Shown piece by piece: positions 23,824-33,396 of a stretch of 64,000 nucleotides of DNA. The notes below the pieces were generated by a model. That model saw nothing but the letters and a program-made list of their open reading frames with translations. It did no database searches and was not told where the DNA came from. The stretch comes from Treponema denticola (GTDB lineage: Bacteria > Spirochaetota > Spirochaetia > Treponematales > Treponemataceae): NCBI RefSeq assembly GCF_024181405.1, contig NZ_CP051302.1:2604001-2668000 (forward strand). Reading direction: 5' to 3'. The position numbers and the translations under genes were made by a program. Each line of letters starts with the position of its first letter. Within the stretch, counting starts at the first letter, position 1.

Positions 23824-24828
23824 ATGAAAAAAAGATTTTTTTTATCTGTTTTGTTGGTTTTGAGTTTATGTGCTTCTTGCAGCGGAATGATTGAACAGCC
23901 GGGCTTTGTTTCAATTTTTCTTGGGTATAATGAGAGCATTACTCTCAAAGAATTTGAGCAGTCCCCAAATAATGAGATAACTCTTATTTTTGAAGGGCGT
24001 GCCGCCGGTCTCCAAGCTTATGCTTTAAAAGGAAATTTATCCGAAGAAATTTTGTGTACTGTTGAAGAGATTGAAGCAGCCGATTTTTTGCAGGATAAGG
24101 CTTATAAGCCTAAGAACGGAGACCTTTCCGTTTTTAAGATTAAGCCTAGTGCAAGCTTTGAAATAGGCGAAGATTTTAAAATATGCGGAAAGGTTAAAGC
24201 TCAAAATCAATTTCTTGATTTTGAGCTTCCCTTTAAGGGAGCAAACACTAGGCCTGCAGAGCTGTCTTTTTCTTCTTTAAAGCTAGGCTCCGCATCTAAA
24301 GAGGGTTTTATAAGATTCAGCGTAAAAAAAAGCGGAAACTTATTCGGGGTAAGTCTTGTAAATGCGGGGAACTCAAAAGAGCCTGACTATGTGTTTCCCG
24401 CCTTTGAGGTAGAAGCTGGAAATATAATTGTATTCTATTGGTATTTACCGCTGGACGGTTCAATGCCTGAAGACGGTATTTTAGTTTCCGTCGATGCTTG
24501 TAATGCTCTTGAATCGGGAGAAAAGGCTTTTTGTTTTTGGGCTAAGCTGCAAAAGTTTCAGCCGAAAAGAACGAATGCCGTTCTTATTAGAACAAGTCAA
24601 AATGAGGGTTTACAGGATGCCGTCTTGTTTAGAAACCCTAAGGATGAGGAATGGGGAAGACCTGAAATTGAACGAGCCGCATTGGAAGCTGCCGAAGCCG
24701 GTTTATGGCAGCCTGATGGAGATATTTTAAATGCAGTACAAGCAAATATAACTCCTACAAAAATGATTAAACGGATTTCGCAGGTAACAATAAATCATAA
24801 TGCAGCGGACTGGGTTTTGACAAAATAA
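23824..24828 (+). CDS. Lipoprotein of unknown function
   Basis: A 334-residue protein with a lipoprotein signal peptide (VLSLCASCSGMI; two Cys at about 17 and 20 can serve, the second fitting the lipobox better). AGGAGGT lies 7 nt upstream. The mature part looks beta-rich, with alternating hydrophobic residues and Gly, and contains two similar stretches that may be Ig-like or LTD-like domains. SFSSLKLGSASKEGFIRFSV and NIIVFYWYLPLDGSMPEDG resemble lamin-tail-type domains of spirochaete lipoproteins, but I cannot confirm this. The C-terminus ends TQ-like with VTINHNAADW. It is probably exposed at the cell surface or in the periplasm. Confidence 0.75.
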   Translation: MKKRFFLSVLLVLSLCASCSGMIEQPGFVSIFLGYNESITLKEFEQSPNNEITLIFEGRAAGLQAYALKGNLSEEILCTVEEIEAADFLQDKAYKPKNGDLSVFKIKPSASFEIGEDFKICGKVKAQNQFLDFELPFKGANTRPAELSFSSLKLGSASKEGFIRFSVKKSGNLFGVSLVNAGNSKEPDYVFPAFEVEAGNIIVFYWYLPLDGSMPEDGILVSVDACNALESGEKAFCFWAKLQKFQPKRTNAVLIRTSQNEGLQDAVLFRNPKDEEWGRPEIERAALEAAEAGLWQPDGDILNAVQANITPTKMIKRISQVTINHNAADWVLTK

Positions 24829-24915
24829 CTTTTTAAGAAAGGTGTAGAATACCCAAGTATTTTTATGCTATAATCCTGATATGACGTTTATTTTGAATTT
24901 AAGAAGAGGTTAATA

Positions 24916-25638
24916 ATGAAGATAGGAATTTTTGGTGCTGAAGAGCAGGAAGTTAAACTTTTAAAAAAGCATTTAGTTGGGGAAATTCGAAAAATTGCCG
25001 GTCTTAGTTTTTTTACGGGAACGATAATGGGAAAGGATGTTGTTCTTGTGTGCAGCGGAATAGGTAAGGTCAATGCGGCTCTGTGCTGTCAAATTCTTAT
25101 TTCGGAATTTAAGGTTGATGCTGTAATAAACACCGGGGCAGCCGGAGGGCTTTTGGAAGGTATAAATGTTTTCGATATGGTTGTTTCCACCGATGCAGTT
25201 CAGCATGATGTAGATGCAACAGCCTTCGGCTATCCTATTGGTCAGGTGCCTATGACAAAGTCTCCTTTTTGGCTTGCCGACAAAAAGTTTAAAAACCTTG
25301 CCGTTAAAGCTTTTAAGGCTATGCAAAAAGAAAGTGATGATGAGCATATAAAAAATTTAAAGCTTATTGAAGGCCGAATTGCTTCAGGGGATACCTTTGT
25401 TTCAGATAAAAAACTTAGAGAAAGGATTATCAAAGAATTTAATCCTGCCTGTGTTGAAATGGAAGGGGCAGCTGCTGCTCAAGTTTGCTGCATAAATAAA
25501 ATTCCCTTTTTAATTTTGAGGAGTATTTCCGATACGGCAGGCAAGGATGAAGCTGCTAAAATTTCTTATGAGGTTTTTTCGGCACAGGCAGCAAAGGATT
25601 CCTCTCTTTTGGTGCTGCAGATGCTGAAAATGCTTTAA
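24916..25638 (+). CDS. mtnN: 5'-methylthioadenosine/S-adenosylhomocysteine nucleosidase
   Basis: A 240-residue nucleosidase of the Pfs family. It starts IGIFGAEEQEVKLL as usual. It has VINTGAAGGL for ribose contact, VEMEGAAAAQVC with the Glu that binds the ribose 2'/3' hydroxyls, and LRSISDTAG with the catalytic Asp. It cleaves adenine from MTA and SAH, feeding methyl-cycle recycling and, where LuxS is present, AI-2 formation. The segment between residues 105 and 140 is slightly longer than in E. coli. AAGAGG precedes the ATG. It is followed 17 nt later by aroB and then by a cysteine desulfurase gene, probably on the same mRNA. Confidence 0.93.
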   Translation: MKIGIFGAEEQEVKLLKKHLVGEIRKIAGLSFFTGTIMGKDVVLVCSGIGKVNAALCCQILISEFKVDAVINTGAAGGLLEGINVFDMVVSTDAVQHDVDATAFGYPIGQVPMTKSPFWLADKKFKNLAVKAFKAMQKESDDEHIKNLKLIEGRIASGDTFVSDKKLRERIIKEFNPACVEMEGAAAAQVCCINKIPFLILRSISDTAGKDEAAKISYEVFSAQAAKDSSLLVLQMLKML

Positions 25639-25655
25639 TAAAATTTTGATAATTT

Positions 25656-26687
25656 ATGGATAGTTTTATTTTTACAACGGTTCAAGGGACAACCGAAGTG
25701 TTTTACTGCGATGAGCCTTTTTTACCGCCTGTCGGTACAGCCGGCGGAATGTACATCGCCGATTCAAATACTGCTCCTATTGCAAAGGGTTCAAGAAATT
25801 TTCGTACTGACCTTCCCTTGGTTGTCATTGAAGCCGGAGAAGAAAATAAAAATTTTACTTCCCTTGTATCTATTTTAAAAATGGCCCTCGATGCGGGCTT
25901 AAGCCGGAATTCCGTTTTTATCGGGATTGGTGGAGGTCTTGTCTGTGATTTGGCGGCCTTTGCTGCCTCGGTTTATATGAGGGGGGCAAAATGCAAACTT
26001 GTTCCTACCAGTCTTTTAGCTATGGCGGATGCAGCCATCGGCGGAAAAACTGCAATAAATTTTGACGGTTATAAAAACATGGTAGGAACTTTTTTTAAGG
26101 CTGATGAAATTTACATAAGCCCAAAGGTCTTAAAAAGTTTAAGCGAGGCGGAGTATCTTTCAGGAATGTTCGAGATATTTAAGATGGGCCTTTTATACTC
26201 AAAAGATATTTACCAAGTTTTTAGAACACAAAGAGAAAAAATTTTTGCAAGAGATGAAGCTCTTTGCTTGGACCTTGTTAAAAAAGCCGTTGAGGCAAAA
26301 GCTCAGGTTGTAAGCCGCGACTTTGACGAAAAAAATGAAAGAGCCTTTTTAAACTTGGGGCACACCTTTGGTCATGCACTGGAATCCGTTTTAAATTTTT
26401 CAAAGATTTCGCATGGAGAGGCTGTTGCTTGGGGAATATCAAAGGCGATGCTATTAGGTAAAAAATTAGGCTTAACCGATTCTTCCTATGCGGATGAGGT
26501 TTGTGCTGTTATACATTCTTATAGCCGCATAGATGTACCGGTCTTACAGGATAAGGAGAAGGTGCTTTTAGCAATGAAAAAAGATAAAAAAAATATGGAC
26601 GGTAAAATCCGTTTGATTTTGCAAAAAAATATTTGTGAAACTTTTATTTACGAAGCCTTTGAAAAAGACATCAGGGAGGTTCTATGA
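25656..26687 (+). CDS. aroB: 3-dehydroquinate synthase
   Basis: A 343-residue NAD-dependent enzyme of the shikimate pathway, converting DAHP to 3-dehydroquinate. Typical motifs are GGGLVCDLAAFAASVYMRG for NAD binding, VPTSLLAMADAAIGGKTAIN with active-site Lys and the Asn that follows, LNLGHTFGHALE with zinc-binding His, and SHGEAVAWG with another zinc His. It is complete. There is no clear Shine-Dalgarno sequence; translation may be coupled to mtnN. No other shikimate gene is in the window. It overlaps the next gene by 4 nt (ATGA). Confidence 0.93.
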   Translation: MDSFIFTTVQGTTEVFYCDEPFLPPVGTAGGMYIADSNTAPIAKGSRNFRTDLPLVVIEAGEENKNFTSLVSILKMALDAGLSRNSVFIGIGGGLVCDLAAFAASVYMRGAKCKLVPTSLLAMADAAIGGKTAINFDGYKNMVGTFFKADEIYISPKVLKSLSEAEYLSGMFEIFKMGLLYSKDIYQVFRTQREKIFARDEALCLDLVKKAVEAKAQVVSRDFDEKNERAFLNLGHTFGHALESVLNFSKISHGEAVAWGISKAMLLGKKLGLTDSSYADEVCAVIHSYSRIDVPVLQDKEKVLLAMKKDKKNMDGKIRLILQKNICETFIYEAFEKDIREVL

Positions 26688-27826
26688 TTTATTTGGATTG
26701 GGCAGCAACAGCCCTTCCTCAAGAAGATATAATTACGGAGGCCTTAAAAAAAGCTTTTAAATATTTTGCAAATCCTTCTTCAAAGCATTTTTTAGGTAAG
26801 GATGCTCGAAAAGTTTTAGAAGACACTCGTTCGGAAATTGCAGAACTTTTAAATACGGCGCCTGAGCATATTATTTTTACATCGGGAGGAACCGAGGGGG
26901 ATTATATTCCTATGCTCTCTCTGTTAGCCCTTCCTTCTCCTTGCTCGATTGCGGTCAGCAGCATAGAGCATTCCGCTGTTAGAGAACAAGCCTCCATTAT
27001 GAAAGCACGGGGTTATAAGATTTTGCAAATTCCTGCGGATAAAAACGGCTTTATAAGTGCCGATGCGGTTTTAAAAACCATAGGGCCCGATACGGCCTTT
27101 GTTTCTGTAATGGCGGTAAACAATGAAACCGGAGCAATCCAGCCCATCGCCGAAATAGGAAAGGCTCTTGAAGAATATTCTAAAGGAAAAAGAAAAATCC
27201 ATTTTCATACCGATGCAGTTCAAGCTATAGGAAAGATTCCTTTTGAACTTTCAAAACTATCCATTCATTCGGCTTCTTTTAGCGGACACAAAATAGGAGC
27301 TCCCAGAGGAATCGGTTTTTTGTATCTTGCTAAAAATATGGAGGCATTTATCCGCGGGGGCGGACAAGAAAATGGAATAAGGCCCGGAACCGAAAACCTT
27401 GCAGGTATTTTAGCTCTGTCCGGCTGCTTAAAAAAATATTATAAAAATTTAGACGGCTATGTTTTTCATGCAAAAGAATTAACGGATTTTTTAATTGAAG
27501 AACTGGCAAGTATTGAAGGTTTAAGTTTTATCCCGGAATCCCGTCCGCAGTTAAAGGATAAATTTTCTCCCTGGATTTTACAGTTTGCGGTTAAAGAATT
27601 AACCGGAGAAGTCCTTGTCCGCTGCTTGTCGGAAAAGGGTATCTGTATTTCTACGGGTTCTGCATGTTCATCAAAAAAACAAACCCGTCCTGTTTTAGAA
27701 GCTATGAAAATTGATGCTAAGGTGCAGCAAAATTCAGTGCGGGTTTCAATAGGGCCCTTAACACAAAGGGGAGAGCTTGAAGTTTTTGTTAAAATTCTAA
27801 AAGAAACATTAATAGAATTCCGCTGA
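26684..27826 (+). CDS. Cysteine desulfurase (NifS/IscS family)
   Basis: A 380-residue PLP enzyme. It starts IYLDWAATALPQ, has HIIFTSGGTEGDY, the PLP Lys in SFSGHKIGAPRG (about residue 202), and the catalytic Cys in STGSACSSKKQTRP (about residue 326). All essential residues are present, so it should release sulfur from cysteine as a persulfide for Fe-S cluster or tRNA thiolation. No IscU/SufU scaffold gene is adjacent. Its ATGA overlap with aroB suggests translational coupling, although there is no evident pathway link. Confidence 0.92.
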   Translation: MIYLDWAATALPQEDIITEALKKAFKYFANPSSKHFLGKDARKVLEDTRSEIAELLNTAPEHIIFTSGGTEGDYIPMLSLLALPSPCSIAVSSIEHSAVREQASIMKARGYKILQIPADKNGFISADAVLKTIGPDTAFVSVMAVNNETGAIQPIAEIGKALEEYSKGKRKIHFHTDAVQAIGKIPFELSKLSIHSASFSGHKIGAPRGIGFLYLAKNMEAFIRGGGQENGIRPGTENLAGILALSGCLKKYYKNLDGYVFHAKELTDFLIEELASIEGLSFIPESRPQLKDKFSPWILQFAVKELTGEVLVRCLSEKGICISTGSACSSKKQTRPVLEAMKIDAKVQQNSVRVSIGPLTQRGELEVFVKILKETLIEFR

Positions 27827-27852
27827 TTAAATTAAGGGCTTTATTGGAATTC

Positions 27853-29145
27853 CTACTTGGTATTTTCTTGTTCTTCTTTTAGTTGTGCCGTAATCTTTGA
27901 TTGACGGGCTAAGCGGTTAGCCAACAGTCGGGATAAGAAAATACCGTAATGAGGATGCTCCTCAATCAACTGCATAAACTTCATCTTAGGAATCTTTACA
28001 AGAGAACCTTCGCCGATAGATACGACGGTAGCAGATCTTCTGTCATTCATTAAAAAGGCCATTTCTCCTATAAAAATGTCAGCCGGTGTTAAAACCGACA
28101 TCAATTTATTGTTTACATAGACGGCATAGCGTCCCGAACTTATATAAAAAAGATCGCTTGAATCCTCGTTTTCGCGGCAGACAATCTGCATGTGTTTGAA
28201 GGTTAGTAATTGCTGGGATTTTAAAATAGCGGGTGTAAGGTTTGCTATATTTCTTTGGTTATTTACCTCAAATGAAACCTCATTCCCAATATTATTATAG
28301 CGTATATTTTTAACAAGTGTTTGAGAAAGTTTAATACCCATTCCGTGAAGGCCTGCTTCAAAGTCTGATTCAAGATGGCTCTTCCAGTCAAAACCGTTCC
28401 CTTCATCCTTGATAGTTATCTTTGTTTTTTCAGGCAGTACCGAATACGTGATATAAACTTTTTTCTTTTTTATTTCAGGCTGTTTTTGTTTTTCGGCAAT
28501 TAAATCGAGCATATTTTTTCCGCTTCGCAGCCATTTATTCTTTTCCTCATAAGAGATATTACAGTTTCCGTGTTCTACTGCATTAAGTAAAAATTCCATC
28601 ATTGCAGTTTGTAAGGAAGATCGTTCTTCTTCATTTACTCTGTTGGTATTGTAAAGATAGGTTCCTATCAGGTTTGCGTAGAAAACTATTTCAAATGGGT
28701 CGGTATCGCTTACAAAATGACCTGTCTCTTTTTCATCAGCCCTCTGGTGCATTCCTCTGTTAAAAAGAAAATGCTGATGTTGGTTTAAAATCTTTATAAT
28801 CTGTTCGGTATTTTTTTCAAAATCTTTTCTTGTACATACAAATAAAAAGTTAGGTTCCTTTATTTGTTCAAGCTTTGCTTTTTCTTGGCGGTCATTGGTA
28901 ATGGCTATAATTCCTCCGAATAAAAGCCACGGATCATCTTTTATAATCCTAACACAAGCGTCGGCATCGATATTAGGATCTCCGAAATCGATAATCTTGA
29001 TTTCAGGCATTTCGTATTTAAAAAACGAAACAATGTCTTCATATTTATCAAGGACTGCAATATTGACGTTTTCTATGTTTTGTGCAGCAGATTTTAATCC
29101 GTCCACGGTAGTCTGTATTGTGCTTATTATTGGAACCTTTTTCAT
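27853..29145 (-). CDS. Pseudoreceiver - RsbW-like ATPase - cyclic-nucleotide-binding protein
   Basis: A 430-residue cytoplasmic three-part regulator. Residues 1 to about 125 resemble a CheY-like domain (IKIIDFGDPNIDADACV) lacking the normal phospho-acceptor context. About 150-300 is a GHKL ATPase, with LQTAMMEFLLNAVEHGNC (N box), TIKDEGNGFDW and GLHGMGIKL (G boxes), as in anti-sigma kinases of the RsbW type; no His-containing dimerisation domain is present. About 310-425 is a cNMP-binding fold with GEMAFLMNDRRSATV, the phosphate-binding cassette, ending in a short basic tail. It might phosphorylate or sequester a partner in response to a cyclic nucleotide. No STAS or sigma partner lies next to it. 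AAAGGA precedes the ATG. Confidence 0.85.
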   Translation of the reverse strand: MKKVPIISTIQTTVDGLKSAAQNIENVNIAVLDKYEDIVSFFKYEMPEIKIIDFGDPNIDADACVRIIKDDPWLLFGGIIAITNDRQEKAKLEQIKEPNFLFVCTRKDFEKNTEQIIKILNQHQHFLFNRGMHQRADEKETGHFVSDTDPFEIVFYANLIGTYLYNTNRVNEEERSSLQTAMMEFLLNAVEHGNCNISYEEKNKWLRSGKNMLDLIAEKQKQPEIKKKKVYITYSVLPEKTKITIKDEGNGFDWKSHLESDFEAGLHGMGIKLSQTLVKNIRYNNIGNEVSFEVNNQRNIANLTPAILKSQQLLTFKHMQIVCRENEDSSDLFYISSGRYAVYVNNKLMSVLTPADIFIGEMAFLMNDRRSATVVSIGEGSLVKIPKMKFMQLIEEHPHYGIFLSRLLANRLARQSKITAQLKEEQENTK

Positions 29146-29211
29146 TATTATTTCCTTTAAAACGTTGTTTTCATTATAGCATAAATTTAAAATACATACT
29201 ATACTTTAATG

Positions 29212-31353
29212 ATGAATATGAACGATTTATCTTTTTTTCAAGGAAAAGCTTCTCCCCTAGGCGCAAAATTAAGCTGTGATGGAGTGAATTTCAGCGTCTT
29301 TTCACGAAATGCAAAGGAAATAGTTCTACACTTATTTGAAAATGTAGAAGATTCCGAGCCGATAATTTCATATAAACTGGATCCTCAAATAAATAAAACG
29401 GGTGATGTTTGGCATGTGTTTGTTGCAGATTTAAAAAGTTGGGCATTTTATTTGTATACGGCTGACGGAGAGTTTTCGCCTTCAGCCGGTTTTTTATTCG
29501 ATGAAAATAATTATTTACTCGACCCTTATGCAAGGCTTATAAGTTCTCATTCGGTATTTAATTCGGAACAAACTCTTAACCAAATAAACAGCAAGGCTTC
29601 AGGCGGTAAAAATCAATATAAAAGGACGGCAAAGGGATTCCCAAAATGTGTAGTTGTGGATGATAGGGAATTCGATTGGCAGGGAGATAAACCCTTAAAT
29701 ATTCCGCTCCAAAGATGTGTGATATATGAAGCTCATGTAAAGGGTTTTTCTTTTTTAAACGATAAAATAAGTCCTGCAAAACGAGGTAAATATTCCGGGC
29801 TTGTGGAGCTGATTCCGTATTTAAAGAATTTGGGAATCACTTCTCTTGAGTTATTACCTGTTTTTGATTTTGATGAAAATGAAAATATGAATGTAAATCC
29901 CAAAACGGGCGTTCGGCTAAAAAATTATTGGGGGTATAGTACAATTGCTTTTTTTGCACCTAAGGCCCTCTATGCCGAAGATCCGGGCAATGCCGTAAAC
30001 GAGTTTAAATTTATGGTTAGGGAATTTCATAAAGCAGGTATCGAAATAATCTTGGATGTGGTGTTTAATCATACTGCAGAAGGAAACGAAAACGGCCCCG
30101 TTTTTTCTTTTAAGGGATTGGATAATTCCATTTACTATCATCTTGAAGATAATAAGCTCTATTATAAAAATTTTTCGGGCTGCGGGAACAGCCTAAAAAC
30201 CTCGGAAATTCCCGTTATAAAATTTATATTGGATTGTCTGCGGTATTGGGTAACGGAAATGCATGTAGACGGATTCCGTTTTGATTTGGCTCCCGTTCTG
30301 GCACGCGATAAAACCGGAAATATAGATTTAAATTCTTTTATGATACAGGCTATCGCAGATGATTCCGTTCTTCGTTCTACAAAGATTATAGCTGAAGCTT
30401 GGGATGCAGCCGGTGCATACATGGTAGGAAAATTTCCCGGGCGCTGGGCGGAATGGAATGACTTATTCCGTAACTCCGTCAGAGAGTTTTGGCTGCAGCC
30501 CAATCCGGATATAAGACATTTGGCAACCAGATTGACCGGCTCTGCGGATTTATATTCTCAGAAAGGCAGAAGGCCTTATCAGTCAATAAATTTTGTTTGC
30601 TGTCATGACGGCTTTACCCTTTGCGATTTGCTAAGCTATTCCGAAAAACATAACGAAGAAAACGGGGAAAATAACCGTGACGGCTCAAATGAGAATTTAA
30701 GCTATAATCATGGAATAGAGGGAGCCGCATCTATCGAAATTGAAAGAATGCGTATGAGGTCTGCAAAAAATATTTTGACAACGCTTATCCTTTCAGCAGG
30801 CACGCCCATGATTAATATGGGAGATGAGGTATTCCGCACACAAAACGGAAATAATAATGCCTATTGTCAGGATAATGAAATGTCTTGGTTTGATTGGGAA
30901 CTTTTAAATGAAAATAAGGACTTGCTTGAATTTACAAAAAAACTTATCAATTTAAGGAAGACTCATTTTTCTTTTTTAAGAAAACATTTTTTTACCGGAG
31001 TTTCGAAAATTAACGGTACTCCAAGCGATATAACTTGGTTTGATTATCAGGCACAAAAACCTAATTGGAACGCGCCTTCAAATTTTTTAGCCTTTTTAAT
31101 AGACGGCAATAAAATTAATTTGGAAAGCGATGAAGATGATAACGATTTTTATGTTATGACCAATAGTTACAATAACGATATAACCGTGAGGCTTCCCCCT
31201 CCTTCTTCAGGCGGGAAGATATGGCATCGTCTTATAGACACCTCGTACACGAGCGGACAAGATTTTTTAGATGAAGAACATACCGAGCAGATTATGAATC
31301 AGCAAATATATGTAGTGCTTGCCCGTACAACTGTAGTTTTAATTTCAAAGTAA
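29212..31353 (+). CDS. glgX: Glycogen debranching enzyme GlgX (GH13, isoamylase type)
   Basis: A protein of about 713 residues with an N-terminal CBM48 domain (SPLGAKLSCDGVNFSVFSRNA) and a GH13 barrel. Visible are DVVFNHTAEGN, VDGFRFDLAP with the nucleophile Asp near 357, IIAEAWDAAG with Glu near 395, and VCCHDGFTLCDLLSY with the third Asp. It hydrolyses alpha-1,6 branches of glycogen after phosphorylase trimming. Three in-frame start options lie close together (29209, 29212, 29218). A TATACT box at 29200-29205 would make the transcript start near 29212, so I use that ATG; the point is uncertain. There is no ribosome binding site. Other glycogen genes are not here. Confidence 0.92.
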   Translation: MNMNDLSFFQGKASPLGAKLSCDGVNFSVFSRNAKEIVLHLFENVEDSEPIISYKLDPQINKTGDVWHVFVADLKSWAFYLYTADGEFSPSAGFLFDENNYLLDPYARLISSHSVFNSEQTLNQINSKASGGKNQYKRTAKGFPKCVVVDDREFDWQGDKPLNIPLQRCVIYEAHVKGFSFLNDKISPAKRGKYSGLVELIPYLKNLGITSLELLPVFDFDENENMNVNPKTGVRLKNYWGYSTIAFFAPKALYAEDPGNAVNEFKFMVREFHKAGIEIILDVVFNHTAEGNENGPVFSFKGLDNSIYYHLEDNKLYYKNFSGCGNSLKTSEIPVIKFILDCLRYWVTEMHVDGFRFDLAPVLARDKTGNIDLNSFMIQAIADDSVLRSTKIIAEAWDAAGAYMVGKFPGRWAEWNDLFRNSVREFWLQPNPDIRHLATRLTGSADLYSQKGRRPYQSINFVCCHDGFTLCDLLSYSEKHNEENGENNRDGSNENLSYNHGIEGAASIEIERMRMRSAKNILTTLILSAGTPMINMGDEVFRTQNGNNNAYCQDNEMSWFDWELLNENKDLLEFTKKLINLRKTHFSFLRKHFFTGVSKINGTPSDITWFDYQAQKPNWNAPSNFLAFLIDGNKINLESDEDDNDFYVMTNSYNNDITVRLPPPSSGGKIWHRLIDTSYTSGQDFLDEEHTEQIMNQQIYVVLARTTVVLISK

Positions 31354-31363
31354 AGAAGTCCCC

Positions 31364-31392
31364 TTGTTCAAATTGTCCGATAGTGTTATAGT
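31364..31392 (+). promoter_or_regulatory. Sigma-70 promoter of the S9 peptidase gene
   Basis: TTGTTC (31364-31369), 17-nt spacer, TATAGT (31387-31392). The start codon is 33 nt downstream with an AAAGGAGA ribosome binding site between. Confidence 0.6.
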
Positions 31393-31425
31393 TATTTAAC
31401 AAGAAATTCTTAAAGGAGAACTTTT

Positions 31426-33396
31426 ATGAAGACAATAAAGTTGGACGATTTTAAAAATTACGAATTTTTAAGTAACCTTAAATTTTCGGAAGACGGAAGA
31501 TATGCGGCCTATATTTGTGCTCATGCCGATCTAACCGAAAATGATTATAACAAGGCTCTTTTTCTTTTGGACATGGAAACAAAAAAGACAAAGCAGCTTA
31601 CGGGCGAAGACGTAAATTCTTTTTACGGCTTTGACGGCGATCGCCTTCTTTTTTCTGCAAGAAGAACAAAAAAAGAAAAGGAAGAAAAAGAGAAAACCTT
31701 TGTTTATGCTATCCCCGTTTCGGGCGGTGAAGCCTTGCTTGCCTACACCTTCCCCCATCCCGTTTTAAAAATGGAATTTGCCGATAAAAAGACGGCTGTT
31801 GTTTTACACTCATGGAAAGATGACCCGTTTAAAAAGCTGCCTAAAGAAAAGGCAGAAGAAGCAAAAAAAGATGAGGCCGATTATGAAACCTTTGAAGAGA
31901 TTCCGTTTTGGCGCAACGGGGGAGGCTTTACATCACGCAAGAGAAACCGTCTCTTTGTTTATAATCTTTCAAACATGAAGGGTACGGCCCTAACCGATGA
32001 GTTTACTCAGGTTGATGATTTTGATTTCGATAAAAATACACAAGAGATTTTATTTACAAAATCAACTTATACCGATAAGATGCCCATCTATAACGAGCTG
32101 ATGCTCATGCCCTTAAAAACAAAAAAGGCAAAGCTCTTAAATGGCGGTCAAGATTTTATGTACGCCGATGCCAAATTCTTCGGAGATAAAATTCTTTATA
32201 CGGGTGCCGACGGAAAAAAATACGGCGTAAACCAAGATGCCGATATTTATATTATCCCCAAAACCGGAACAGGAGCGAAGATGATTTCGCCCAAGGATTA
32301 TGACAAGAGCTTATGGAATTCCGTGGGTTCCGATTCAAGGTTCGGAGGCGGTGCTAACTCCCATGTCAAGGACGGAAAATATTATTTTATTACAACCGAG
32401 GATGATTCTTCCTTTGTAAATGTCATTGACGAAAAAGGAGAATTAAAACAGCTTATTACCGAAAAAGGTTCTGTAGATTGCTTTGCCGTTCATGAAGAAA
32501 AAATTCTTTTTATCGGTTTTAGAAAACAGGAATTACAAGAAGTTTATCTTTTTGAAGATAAAAAAGAAACCTGCCTCACAAAGCATAATACCTATGCTTC
32601 AAAGTTACAAAAGATTGTGCCCGAGGAATTCGAGTTTACAAATGACGGTGTTAAACTCCACGGCTTTGTTTTAAAGCCTTTAAACTACAAGGCCGGAAAA
32701 AAATATCCAGGTATCTTGACAATTCACGGCGGACCTAAGACTGTTTACGGTTCAATTTTTCATCACGAGATGCAGTTTTTAGCCCAATCCGGTTACTTTG
32801 TGTTTTATACGAATCCCCACGGTGCCGATGGAATGGGCCGAGCCTTTGCCGATATCCGGGGCAAGTACGGAACAATCGACTACTCCGATTTAATGAAGCT
32901 TACGGACGAGGTTCTAAAAAAGTACAAGGATATAGATAAAGAAAAAGTAGGCGTTATGGGCGGCTCTTACGGCGGCTTTATGACCAACTGGATAATCGGC
33001 CACACAAACCGCTTTGCTGCAGCCTGTTCCCAGCGTTCAATTTCAAACTGGATTTCCAAATTCGGAACTACAGATATCGGTTATTATTTTAATTCCGACC
33101 AAAACGGAAATGCCACTCCTTGGAACGGCTTCGAAAAAATGTGGGATCACAGTCCTCTCAAGTATGCCGATAAGTGTAAAACTCCGACTCTTTTTATTCA
33201 ATCGGATGAGGACTACCGCTGCTTTGAGGCCTGCGCCTTCCAAATGTTTACGGCCCTAAGATATCACGGCTGCGAGGCAAAGCTTGTCTTGTTCCATGGG
33301 GAAAATCATGACCTCTCCCGAACAGGAAAACCCAAGCACAGAATCCGCCGCTTAACCGAGATATTTAACTGGTTTGAAAAGCATCTTAAAAAATAA
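31426..33396 (+). CDS. S9 family serine peptidase (acylaminoacyl-peptidase/DPP type)
   Basis: A 656-residue two-domain protease without a signal peptide. The N-terminal part (to about 400) is a beta-propeller with WD-like repeats (LKFSEDGRYAAYICA, DDFDFDKNTQEILF). The C-terminal alpha/beta-hydrolase domain has GGSYGGFMTNW with Ser near 512, TLFIQSDEDYRC with Asp near 594, and GENHDLSRTGKPKHR with His near 627, so the triad is complete. It should cleave short peptides, in keeping with an organism that lives on peptides. It has its own promoter and AAAGGAGA. The 3' end overlaps the convergent methyltransferase gene by 11 nt. Confidence 0.93.
   Translation: MKTIKLDDFKNYEFLSNLKFSEDGRYAAYICAHADLTENDYNKALFLLDMETKKTKQLTGEDVNSFYGFDGDRLLFSARRTKKEKEEKEKTFVYAIPVSGGEALLAYTFPHPVLKMEFADKKTAVVLHSWKDDPFKKLPKEKAEEAKKDEADYETFEEIPFWRNGGGFTSRKRNRLFVYNLSNMKGTALTDEFTQVDDFDFDKNTQEILFTKSTYTDKMPIYNELMLMPLKTKKAKLLNGGQDFMYADAKFFGDKILYTGADGKKYGVNQDADIYIIPKTGTGAKMISPKDYDKSLWNSVGSDSRFGGGANSHVKDGKYYFITTEDDSSFVNVIDEKGELKQLITEKGSVDCFAVHEEKILFIGFRKQELQEVYLFEDKKETCLTKHNTYASKLQKIVPEEFEFTNDGVKLHGFVLKPLNYKAGKKYPGILTIHGGPKTVYGSIFHHEMQFLAQSGYFVFYTNPHGADGMGRAFADIRGKYGTIDYSDLMKLTDEVLKKYKDIDKEKVGVMGGSYGGFMTNWIIGHTNRFAAACSQRSISNWISKFGTTDIGYYFNSDQNGNATPWNGFEKMWDHSPLKYADKCKTPTLFIQSDEDYRCFEACAFQMFTALRYHGCEAKLVLFHGENHDLSRTGKPKHRIRRLTEIFNWFEKHLKK

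Noticed and set aside
29165..29205. Full promoter for glgX
   Set aside because: TATACT is present, but no -35 box stands at 16-18 nt; TTGTTT is too far upstream.
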